Shown: positions 1-9,325 of the stretch, piece by piece
How the letters are laid out: every line of letters starts with the position of its first letter
Position numbering within the stretch: the first letter of the stretch is position 1
Source of the DNA: Muraenolepis orangiensis
Taxonomy: Eukaryota > Chordata > Actinopteri > Gadiformes > Muraenolepididae
Direction of reading: 5' to 3'
Length of the DNA: 64,000 nt
Assembly: GCA_027704905.1 (NCBI GenBank)
Contig: CM051007.1
Location: 27,902,895-27,966,894, forward strand
The notes under the pieces: generated by a model
Seen by the model: only the letters and a program-made list of their open reading frames with translations
What the model was told of the DNA's origin: nothing
Databases searched by the model: none
Position numbers and translations under genes: made by a program

Positions 1-75
1 ATAGGAATAGCTCTTTGATGATCCTGAATATGGTCATTTTAGTTGTGAAACATTGGATAAGGAGATGTTTGGTAC

Positions 76-118
76 CTGAGAAGGCGACCACGGCGAGAAT
101 CACTGCGAACCACTTCAT
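76..118 (-). CDS. apoe: apoE-like gene 1, first coding exon only (partial at window edge)
   Basis: The exon encodes a signal-peptide start, MKWFAVILAVVAFS plus one base of a split Gly codon, and ends at a GT donor (75-74). It is identical to the first coding exon of the apoE-like gene at 10955-10997, so it must be the start of a second apoE-like gene whose remaining exons lie before position 1. An acceptor (TTTCAG) at about 133-138 joins it to a non-coding 5' exon ending at 702. Seen: signal peptide, splice sites, identity with the other copy. Inferred: that the rest of the gene is present and intact outside the window. Confidence 0.75.
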
Positions 119-344
119 GTTGAATTATTCACCTGAAATGTAACACAGTTTGTAGTTACGGAACAAAGACAAATATTATTTATTCTTTCTCAAATTGAAT
201 TAATTTGACCATTTGCATGCCATACTGACTGACATGGTTGTTAAATACTTATTTGGATATTCACACCAATAATCATGCACGTGAATAACCTTTATTAATA
301 TTAATCATTTCTCATAATTAACATTACTTTACATGACATTGTGT

Positions 345-420
345 GTTTCAACAAAGGAAGGTAAGAGAACAACTCGTCACCAGAAGTCAAAAGTGCATTT
401 TATTCCTAACAAAGTCTCCA
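345..420. repeat. Dispersed repeat end shared with 41120-41180
   Basis: A block of about 33 bases beginning GGTAAGAGAACAACTCGTCA is found here, in the duplicate at about 11239, and at 41140-41175. At 41.1 kb it is preceded by the teleost repeat motif CAAAGCGACTTAC. Here it sits in the 5' intron of apoE-1. It is a fragment of a dispersed short element. Confidence 0.55.
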
Positions 421-701
421 ATAACTAAACCAGTGCTCCAGTAAAAGTAGGCAAGTTGGCAAACAATATAACAATATCTAACTAACTAACAAGCAAACTA
501 TCTACTTAGTAAGACGCTAGTAAAAAGTGATAATAGATAATTAATAATCCTTCATAAAATTAGTAATTGTAGTTGTTAGCCATTTTAATCAAGAGTTTTG
601 TCACACAAGTGACAAAGATCCACACAACTAACTAAGTCCACCATTATCCAGCCTTACCTTAAGTAATACTGCCCTATGTAATTGTCAAGAGTGGAACTCA
701 C

Positions 702-760
702 CTGTGCGATGTGCTGTGTGTGGACAGAAGCAGCCCTGAGAGGTCCTGGTGTGTATTTAA
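702..760 (-). promoter_or_regulatory. apoE-1 promoter and non-coding 5' exon
   Basis: On the minus strand a TTAAATA TATA-like box (754-760) lies about 30 bases upstream of a presumed start near 725-730. The short untranslated exon ends at 702 in a perfect GTGAGT donor. A TATA box, a short non-coding exon and then a signal-peptide exon is the usual layout of exchangeable apolipoprotein genes. The same arrangement is repeated in the duplicate at 11581-11639. Confidence 0.6.
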
Positions 761-1666
761 GTGCTCCGCTCAGATGTTATCCAATCGATGTCAGAGAGCC
801 TGACCTCTGTCCGAAGTTCCCCCCGATGAGTGTGTTGTTGTCATCTTTTATTGCTGCGTCGTCCTTATTAATCAAGTTATTATCACGCTCCTCGGCAACA
901 ACCGCTATATAAAGTACACACACACAGAGCCACGTACACAAAATACGTTTGACCAAATGACTGAATGTCTGAATAGCAGAAGAAGTAGCAGAAGTTTTTT
1001 TATTTATTTCAAGCTCATCTAAACTATCCCGAGATGTCAATATGGGTACTAATCTGATGACGCCACAAAGCAAACGAAAGGGAACACCAGATTGCTTTTA
1101 AAACCAGATTTCTGTCGGGGCCTTCGTGACCTGAACATCGCGTGGTCATGTGACCCGAGGAAGAAACCTGACGGCAAAGGTCGAAGGTCGCTATGATATC
1201 ACACCGCAATCCAAGTGATACGCAGAGGGCAGTACAGTCCACACACGCAGACCATAATCTATCTAATGAGGGCTTTTTACTGGACCAAAGACCAGCCGGG
1301 GTTAGTGTAATTCACTTGTAGTCATTAAGTACACATCAGGGAGAACAGATAGTTCATCTGTGATAAGTACGACGTAATAAGTGGGAAGAACCTGATTAAT
1401 AGTTTAGTGGCATAGGTAAGTGATTTACTACCACTCTCAAGGTTGTGTCTGTGCTATTCAACAAATACCATGACTTTGAATGGTTATAGTGTTTGAAAAC
1501 TAATAGTAGTCTAATTCAGATTCAGAGATGTCTGGTGTATAATGATGATGCAGGCGGTCCTTATTGCGCAGATGAGAGAGTAATGTAAAGTAATGTAAAG
1601 GCAGGGGATGACAACACCCTTCTCACAGAGGTGATCATGAGTCTGCTGTTTCTTGTCCGTGTCTTG

Positions 1667-3172
1667 TGTAACCCCTGGTTACTAGAGCTCCAATGACTCC
1701 AAAACTTATCTCTAACATTGAAATGAGATTTGACCAATCAGAGCGTTAGGCCCGCCTCCTACGTTTACCGTGAACTCCGGTCAATACCAGATTTTCCTTT
1801 GTCGAGTCAGGAATGACATGAGGTGTGGATGTTTAAGACATCGTCCCGTTGGTATATGATAACTATCCTCAGATTACTGATAGAAGAGAGAATACTGGTA
1901 TGATATCCTGAATTGAATTAGAAAGAAGAACCTTTGTGGATATTGTGAGAAGTGTGCGAAGGGATTCAGCACACACTCGTCGAGACGGTTGCTAGTTAGC
2001 ATCAGAGAAATCCTTGGTGAGTCTCAAACAAGAGAAATGTGACTATTAGAAAGTTGTGGTAACATGATAATTGAGTGTAATGTGCGGTATAACGATAGTT
2101 GGAATGTCGCAACATTGTTCCTCAAAAGCACGAGGGGCCGCTATACAGCCATGACATAATGAAAAGAGTTGAACCCAGGTACAGGTTGTAAATGCACTTT
2201 ATTGAATGAGACGTTGATATGCACGTATGGTTTTGTATTGCAAGGCTGGGTTTTGTGTTGGATTGATTTGGATCCTGGATTCGTCTGTTCGTCTGCTGGT
2301 TCCTTTGGACTGCATCGGCGGCGGACAGGCTGGCGAGCCTCCCACGAGAACGACCTGTGAAGTGAACAAGGACCGAGTTAAAGCGCGCCTTCTACAGAGC
2401 GGTAGGATAAGCGCACTCAACGACACGTTTCCCAGGATGGATTCGTATCACTGAACTGATTTAAAGGGCCACGGACACCAAGTTCCCTGAACACATGGAC
2501 AGAGTTTGACCACCATTCATGGAATGAGTGAAATTGTTGTGTGTAAATGGATAGAGATAACTAAGTTGTAATAGGATTCAGGTTCTTTGTTAAGTACACT
2601 GCTCAGGGAAACCATTTTGTTTGTTTTATTGCTTTTGTGTTAACAGAGCTTTTGATTTGAGATGGTTTGGATAGAAGGGTCTTCTTTCAAAGATTAAGAG
2701 TTCTGGTTCCTAGAATTAGCTAATCCAGTTAGTTTAAGTTATAATATTGAAATAGCATATAGATAATAATTAAAATAGTATATAGATAATAATTAAAATA
2801 GTATATAGATAATAATTAAAACAGTAAATAGATAATAATTAAAATAGTATATAGATAATAATTAAAATAGTAACTAAAGTAGTGGAACCAGGGAAGGTTT
2901 GGGCATCAGACCCAGGGTGTTTTGTACATATTCATTCATTTTGTTTAATTCATTGTACAGTGTATTATCCTGACTTGTGGAAAGAAAATAAACCAAAGAA
3001 GGTAAGGAAGAACTGGAAAGAGAAACACATTTCCTTACCTTCAAAACATAGATCTGTTGTCAGTGCTTCATTCTTGTGCAGACCATCTCTCTTCCGAGGC
3101 GAACTTGGTTTCTTCTGATCTGGCCCAAACCCATATATAGATACCTTGTCTAGTTACTAAGCTAGTGTTACA
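1667..3172. mobile_element. LTR-like insertion (possible solo LTR) with 4-bp target duplication
   Basis: This 1506-bp block is present in duplication unit 1 and absent from unit 2. It starts TGTAAC and ends GTTACA, the inverted TG...CA ends of LTRs. It is flanked by CTTG at 1663-1666 and 3173-3176. The duplicate at 12495-12498 has one CTTG and no insert, so it is an empty site. An AATAAA near 2988 would suit an LTR polyadenylation signal. An internal tandem repeat lies at 2745-2880. No coding sequence was recognised. A non-LTR origin is possible, but the ends and target duplication argue for a solo LTR. Confidence 0.7.
2745..2880. repeat. 24-bp AT-rich tandem repeat inside the LTR-like insertion
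   Basis: About five to six copies of a unit like ATAGTATATAGATAATAATT run head to tail. They lie entirely inside the 1667-3172 insertion. Confidence 0.85.
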
Positions 3173-3741
3173 CTTGCTCAAGGAGACTACGACATCTTTG
3201 AACCCTGAACCCTGTTTTTTCGTCCCGGGAGTCAAACGACTTCGCTACTAGATTGAGTGGTGTTGTGTTTCAGGAGATGTGACATGCTTGCTTTTATAGT
3301 AGTTTCTCTATGATGAGTGAGAGATTGCAAAGCTCTTGTGGGAATCGGCGACTCCTTGGGGTACCGATAAAGTTTATGGGGGAAATGACCTTAAAACAAG
3401 ATGGCATTATTGACATACTTTGTGTCTGTTTTCAACACAACTGTTGGAAATCTCCTAGACCAGTCTTAGCTTTGAGTCATTAAGCAACAATCAATCAAGG
3501 CTATGTATTGATATATCTATCTCTTCATTGACCCACAAAATATACCCACAAAACCTATTTCTTTATAAGGTGGGATACAGTTCTACAGTTCGTTTTTTAT
3601 GAATGAATAGACAGTAAAGTAGTGTTCAATGGATAGTAGTGGTTTCCTATACACTCTGATATTATTAGTTATGTAGTATAAGTATAGTATTGTGTTCCTG
3701 GCACCAACACAACGTAGGAAGACAAATTAAAAACAAAACAG

Positions 3742-3747
3742 TTTATT
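3742..3747 (-). terminator. apoA-IV-1 polyadenylation signal
   Basis: AATAAA on the minus strand about 240 bases past the stop codon. It is conserved in the duplicate at 13066-13071. Confidence 0.6.
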
Positions 3748-3983
3748 GATGTTTGACAGATAAATAGAAACATGAAATACTGAGGCTTATGTGTGATAAA
3801 GTAAACACACGTCAGACTTTATTAAAATGTCATAAGATATTAACCTTCCAAAGCATGAAAGCATAAATGAACCATAATGAACACACTTGCACATATTGCA
3901 CTTCTTCTGCGGCCCATATCTGCGACTCAGAATCGGGATAATACTGAAAAGACTACGGAGTGGATCCAGTGGACCGGTGCTGT

Positions 3984-5218
3984 TTACTGGGTCATCTTAG
4001 AGAAGGACTTCCACAGGAGCTCCAGCTTCTGCTTCAGGTTCTGGGCGTTGACCTCCACACTCTTCCTCAGCTCCTCACTGATGGGGATCAGGCTCTGCTG
4101 GATCTCCTGGCTCTTCTGGACCAGCTGGCTCTGGAAGTTCTGGGTGATGGGCTCCATGTTCTTCTGGAACTCCACCACGCTCTGGTCCACCTTCAGCTTC
4201 AGGTCGTCAGCCAGGGGCCCCATCTGGTTCTGGATGCCCTGGATGCTCTGGTCCAGTCTCTCCTTCAGCTCCTGGCTCCTCTGCTGCACGGTTTCCCTCA
4301 GGGTCTGGGCATCCAGGGCCTGGGCGTAGGGCGTCACCTCCTTCTTCAGATCCGCCATCTGCCTCTCGAGGTCTTCCTTGATCTCGTCGACGTAGGGCTG
4401 GAGGTTGGCGCCCACGGCGCTCAGGTCCTTCTCCACGCGGGCCCTCAGCAGCTCGGCCTCCTGGGTGATCTTGGCGAGGAGGTCTTGGGTCAGAGGGGCC
4501 ACCTGGCTCTGCAGGGCCACGGTGTACTTGTTGACCAGGTCGGTGCTGCCGGAGATGAGGGTGCTGTGTGGAGGGACGGAGAGGAGGGACGTGAAGGGCG
4601 TTTTTATCTACAAAAAGGGGAGCTCTACAGAAAAAGTTTGGGAACCACTGTGCTAGGGGTGTTTAAATCCCACGCTGAACAGCTCAATCCCCCCCTCAAA
4701 GTCCCCAGTTCTAACCTCTGGGCCATCCTCGAGCGAGATGACCCCCTAACCCCCTATCATTAACGACTACTGCTTCTGAGTCCCGTTGGACTATCTAAGT
4801 CAACGGTCAACGCGGTAGGACGGTAGCTTACTTGAATTCCTGTCCGAGCTGCGACTTCTTGATCTGGTCCACGGAGCCTTCTGCGGTGCGACCCACCTTA
4901 GCCACGTAGTCCCAGAAGGCGTTGGTCACCATGTCCAGCTGCTGCTGAGGCTGCAGGGGCTGCCTCTGCATTTGGCCTGCAGCTCGGGCATCGCCCCCTG
5001 CTGGAGGATAAACAACACACAGGTCGTAGGATGAAAACTCCAGGAACCAAAACTGCATTGAAGAATGGAAGCATTTTCCAGCCCACGTAAAGATATGGAA
5101 TGATATTCGTGAGGTTATTCGGAGTAGGTTTTAGCTTGTCGTTTGTTAGTTTGTTTTGTTTCAAATGTTTTTACTTACCGGCGAAAACGGCGAGGACAAC
5201 TACCACAAGTATCTTCAT
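3984..5218 (-). CDS. apoa4: Apolipoprotein A-IV, copy 1
   Basis: Three coding exons: 5218-5179 (signal peptide MKILVVVVLAVFA), 4997-4832 and 4563-3984, all GT-AG, about 261 residues, which is normal for fish apoA-IV. The last exon is a run of amphipathic 22-residue helix repeats punctuated by proline (VAP, LQP, VTP, MGP, MEP), the lipid-binding signature of the apoA-I/A-IV/E family. The product should be a secreted plasma lipoprotein component acting in lipid transport. A non-coding 5' exon (about 5425-5340) with a hexamer repeat and a TATA box lies upstream, and an AATAAA signal lies at 3747-3742. It differs from copy 2 by only a couple of residues (K for R before SQLG, I for T before PISEE). 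Assigning it as A-IV rather than A-I rests on length, sequence style and cluster context. Confidence 0.9.
4600..4660. mobile_element. Truncated hAT MITE in apoA-IV-1 intron 2
   Basis: Only the right half of the MITE that is intact at 14035-14127 remains: the internal CTACAAAAAGGGG stretch and the right terminal repeat GTTTGGGAACCACTG. The left end, and about 100 bases of intron that the duplicate keeps beside it, are missing. Confidence 0.6.
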
Positions 5219-5339
5219 GATGATGGATGCTGAAATGGACCCAAAGAAGAGGACATTCAATTCACCGTTTAGGAGGTTGTCAAACAACAATTTCTTCCTC
5301 ATGCAATGGATTAGAGAATCAAGAAGCCGTTGGTGTTTT

Positions 5340-5456
5340 ACCTGCTGTAGACCTGGATCTGGATCTGGATCTGGATCTGGATCGGCCTGTTTCCTGTGAG
5401 CTGGTGAGCTGTGCAGTAGTGTGGATCTTTTCTGAGCGTCACGGGTGGTATATATA
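5340..5456 (-). promoter_or_regulatory. apoA-IV-1 TATA box and non-coding 5' exon
   Basis: TATATATA at 5456-5449 on the minus strand is followed by a presumed untranslated exon containing a run of GATCCA hexamers and ending in a GTAAAA donor near 5340. The acceptor TTTCAG lies just before the ATG exon. The layout matches copy 2. Confidence 0.6.
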
Positions 5457-5505
5457 CACACACACCCACACAAAACACACACCAAACACACACACACAAA
5501 CACAA

Positions 5506-5532
<27 letters not shown>
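5456..5532. repeat. CA-rich microsatellite at the duplication boundary
   Basis: Imperfect CA repeat with CACCAAACA variants. Similarity with unit 2 stops inside this tract; its partner is at 14942-15027. Confidence 0.85.
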
Positions 5533-5536
<4 letters not shown>

Positions 5537-5799
5537 AACTGCAATCTAATTTAACACTGGATGGAAAACGTGAAAACTACAATTCCCACAAAGAAATTCT
5601 CTAAATACAGCTTTTTCAGGTCTTTCCATGTCACCCACATGAGAGCCATTATCATGGTAACGCTTTAATACTGGTTCTAGCTTTCTACAGAATGTAAGAA
5701 AGTACACACAACAATTTACACAAGTATAAAGTACAATACTACAAAGTATATACTACAATTTATACAAAGATAGGCCACATCTCACATCACATGTAAATC
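5533..5799. other. Non-coding spacer
   Basis: AT-rich sequence between the duplication boundary and the hAT element, with short ACTACAAAGTATA-like repeats. I see no gene in it. Confidence 0.5.
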
Positions 5800-5807
5800 C
5801 ATTAAAC

Positions 5808-7925
5808 CAGTGGTTCTCAAACTTTTTTCAATAATGTAATCAGCCAAGTACCCCCTGATCAGCGCAAAAACAATTTGGTAGGGGAAAAAAGTCAATCTAA
5901 AGAGGTCTAGTACAGCGCTGCACCATCCGTGTCTGATTTATTAAAACAACAACCTTGTAACTGAGAAACACTTTAATGCTACATTTCAAATGTTTTAAAT
6001 CCATCACTAAATTCATGGTAAACCAATTTTGACATCATGCAATAACACTAAGACGAAATTAGTTGCATTGAACTGATCCTTTTAATAAGTAATTTAATTT
6101 AAGTAATTTACTGAGAAACATGGGCTTGTGCCTCACTGAGGATCTTTGTCATTCTCGGTGACAGGGAGGCAACTGCAGTTATTCAACTTTTTTCCAGGCC
6201 CAGTCTGTTTCTTTGCTTGTTTTTTATCAATGTCATTGCAGAAAAGGAGGCCTCACATAAATATGTGGAACCAAATGGTAAAAGCAGCTCCAAAGCTTTC
6301 TTTCCCAGCTCAGGGGGCTCCTTCTTCACACCCAACACTGTGTGAGAGTAGATGTGTCAAACTTCATCTGTACAGTCAGATGACACATCCAAGAGAGTTT
6401 CCTGATGACTGACAGAAAGCTTTCTGCTATTTGCATCCGACAAGAGAAATGGGTTTCTCACCCAATCCAACTGTGAAGATTTCTCCTCCATGTCAGGGAA
6501 GTAAGAATGAAAACTAGCAATCAAGTTGGTCAAATGTCATCCTCACTGGAAAGGAAAGCATCCACCTGAGGAAAGCAGGTGAAATCCCCCTCTGCACATG
6601 CCCTTTTCCACAGCTCTACTTTCTTCAGAAAACCGCCCACCTTGTCATACAGGTTCAGAATGTTGGTGTCCTTGCCCTGCAGACACACATTCAGTTTGTT
6701 AAGTTTGCTGAATATATCTGCCAGATAGCTAAGCTTTGCAAGTCAGTCTGTGTCCTCAAACAAGATGGCATGGGGAGATCCGTGCTCTGACAGAAAGGTG
6801 CGCACTTCAGATCGTAATTCCAACAGCCTGTTGAGTATTCTCCCTCGAGAGAGAGCCAGCGCACTTCTGTGTGTAATAGCAGTTGTGTGTGTTCCGCTCC
6901 CATGTTTTCACACAGGCGGCGACACAGTCGCGCATTAAGTGGCCTTGACTTAATAAAGTTGATTACTTTTACACTGTCGTTCAAAACGTCATGCAACACA
7001 GGACTCATTTTCTTGGACGCCAGTGCTTCCTTGTGTATGACACAGGACACTGCACTTCAGGGTTTTCATTTAGAATCCGCGCCATGAGCCCTTTCACGCG
7101 TCATAGAAGCAGCTGCATCAGTACAGACACTGGTGCAGGATTTCCAGTTCAGACCGTTTTCACCAAAAAACGCATTAACAACATTAAAAATGTCCTCCCC
7201 AGTTGTTTTCCCCTCCAAACTCTTGCAGAAAAGTATGTGTTCGCGAATGAACTTTAGCTATGAGCAAAGACACCGCATAAGACGCCTGGAGTGCTTTGGC
7301 TGATGTTGTGGAGACTTTTTGGATTGTTTCTTGAGATGATCTGAAGTCCGAAATTTTTATTTAAAAAAACTCTGGTGGCTTACCAACATGACATGGATAT
7401 TTTGTGCCGAGATGTCATTGAAGGTGCGCTGGCTTCATGGAACTGTTGGATCATTTCTCCCCGCAAAACAAGCCCAGTGCCTTGGGAGGGTTGCAGCTAG
7501 TTGAGGTAAATCCCATTCAAACATATTCATCCTGATACTGACGGTATTTTGTTGGCTCTGTTTTCGCTTTCTTTTTGACTTCTTTCTCAGTGTTTTCAGC
7601 TGTATCGCTGCTACGTTTTTTCAACCACAAATCCATTTTCAAAACTGTCTTCCCACTCACAATTGAACATGATTGCGTAGCCTAACCTTATGTCGTTAGC
7701 ACAGTTTACGGTAGTAACGATTCCATTAAAAACAGAAATATTGAATATCAAATGTTTTTTACCGAATTTTCATTTACATTTTAATTGAATGTATTGTAGT
7801 ATCATTATTTTAGGAATTATGCACGACTGTTTTTTTTAATTAACATTTTAAAAAAATCTCACGTACCCCCTGCAGTACTCAAACGTACCCCTAGGGGTCC
7901 GCGTACCCCCATTTGAGAACCACTG
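5808..7925 (-). mobile_element. hAT transposon, decayed transposase on minus strand
   Basis: The ends are inverted repeats, CAGTGGTTCTCAAA at 5808 and its complement ending at 7925. They are flanked by a perfect 8-bp direct repeat CATTAAAC at 5800-5807 and 7926-7933. These are the terminal repeat and target-site length of hAT elements. Minus-strand sequence around 6690-7050 encodes a fragment of a ZBED5/FAM200-type hAT transposase (LLLHTEVRWLS motif; a CVIHKEALASKK-like segment), and further transposase-like fragments lie in 7050-7480. Stops and frameshifts break it, so it should not be active. Intact ends could still be mobilised by a related transposase. Confidence 0.88.
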
Positions 7926-8017
7926 CATTAAACTATATAAACACCCGAAACACACTCCCGAACGCGATGACGAAGTTCCTTATAGCTTAGAAAGCAAAAA
8001 TAAAAAAAAGCCCTTAC

Positions 8018-8171
8018 CCGTCGTGGTTGAACTGGTGGATGACGGAGACGGAGCGCGGGTGGAGGTGGATGCGGAGGAAGTCCGACCACACCCGGACGCT
8101 GCCCTCCAGCGCGTAGCACTGAGCCATGCGCTCCAACTGCCGGTTCACCGTGTCCCCGCCCGTGGCCCCCG
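8018..8171 (-). pseudogene. msto1: Orphan exon of misato (msto1)
   Basis: An open 154-base segment is bounded by TTGTAG on its 5' side and GGGTAAG on its 3' side, that is, a complete exon with both splice signals. Its translation includes [15 protein letters not shown] and, further on, FNHDG, which closely matches the conserved segment of misato/MSTO1 linking its two tubulin-like halves. No other msto1 exon was recognised within the window, so this looks like a copied single exon or the remnant of a partial gene duplication. It lies 93 bases outside the hAT element and so is not transposon cargo. The reading frame is intact, suggesting a recent event, selection or chance. Confidence 0.65.
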
Positions 8172-8950
8172 CTACAACAAGCAGCGCATTTTGCACTTCA
8201 GAAGTTCTGACTTTTCATTTTTGTTGAATGATTTTTTTCATATGATATATTACATATGACTTTATTACCTACTGTACTTTTATTTTTTTTGCCAATACAA
8301 TCATTTGCGTACCTGAGCAGTGGGCCTGGTTAGTGCCATCAATATCATCCGGGGCCAATAGCGCCCCCGTCTGGACAGAGAACAGACGACACCTTCAATG
8401 ACCAAGCATTACCGTGTACCATGCGTGTGTACCATGTGGTGGGATGGGATGATCTTAAAAAGTGACAAGTAGACTCCAGTAGTCATTTCAGACACGTTTC
8501 AGTATACAGGAAGCAGTCATCATAGTTAGGTTTCGTTGTGCCATGGCTGCACGTGTGGCGCCGGTTGGGACCATGGTAAAGTTGTATTTGAACTATTTTT
8601 AACTCTATACTCTATTGAGTATACATGCATGGAAAAAATAAAAGGTTGTTTTTTTGTTCAGAGTATGCATCGATATAGTCCCACAGAAACCACCTGTGAC
8701 TGTATTGTTTCTTGTTCTACTGTTATAACTACTGTCCGGTGGAGTCTGCAATACTGCCATCTGCTGCTTGCCACCGACACCATCCATCATGTACAGTTAC
8801 GTCATTACCAACCACATAGACGACAGGCCTTTAAAGAGTTTAGCTTCAATGCAGAAACGATGCATGGGATTCTAAAAGGGGTTGAAGAAGAAGCAAGTGG
8901 AGCAGTGTCTCGGGAGGAGATTGAGCGCGGGTTGCCGGGCTCCTACTAAC

Positions 8951-9002
<52 letters not shown>

Positions 9003-9150
9003 GTCCCTGCGCAAGAAGACACTCTAACCCTAACTGCTCCTGACCGGCGGGCCCTCTCCTTGCATGTTTGACACCGCGGTCGGTTTATGAATGGGTGAAT
9101 GTGAGGCATGACTTGTAAAGCTTAAAATCACCATGAAAACACACATGTGA
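8172..9150. other. Spacer between msto1 exon and apoE-2 3' end
   Basis: No gene recognised. It contains a GT microsatellite at 8954-9001 and unique-looking sequence with a G/A-rich stretch at 8880-8935. Confidence 0.45.
8954..9001. repeat. GT microsatellite
   Basis: Uninterrupted GT dinucleotide run of about 23 units. Confidence 0.95.
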
Positions 9151-9161
9151 ACTGAGAATGT

Positions 9162-9167
9162 TTTATT
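9162..9167 (-). terminator. apoE-2 polyadenylation signal
   Basis: AATAAA on the minus strand about 160 bases beyond the apoE-2 stop codon. Confidence 0.6.
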
Positions 9168-9325
9168 GCATCACCGCTACGGAGGGAAAGATAAATGAAA
9201 CACATGCACACATTTAAAAGGACTGTGGACAACAACACACTTTCAATGTGTCACGGGTCTCACAGCCGATTCAAAAGAGAATGAAGCATTTCCTACCAAC
9301 CCTAAGGACATACAGCGTAACGTTG

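Noticed and set aside
682..912. Plus-strand open frame of 76 codons repeated at 11561
   Set aside because: It overlaps the apoE promoter and 5' exon on the other strand, and the two copies differ downstream through a frame-changing indel.
3960..4763. Long plus-strand open frame (Leu/Val-rich) opposite apoA-IV-1, repeated at 13284-13967
   Set aside because: It is the antisense of GC-rich amphipathic helix codons; its presence in both copies follows from the duplication. No promoter or splice context of its own.
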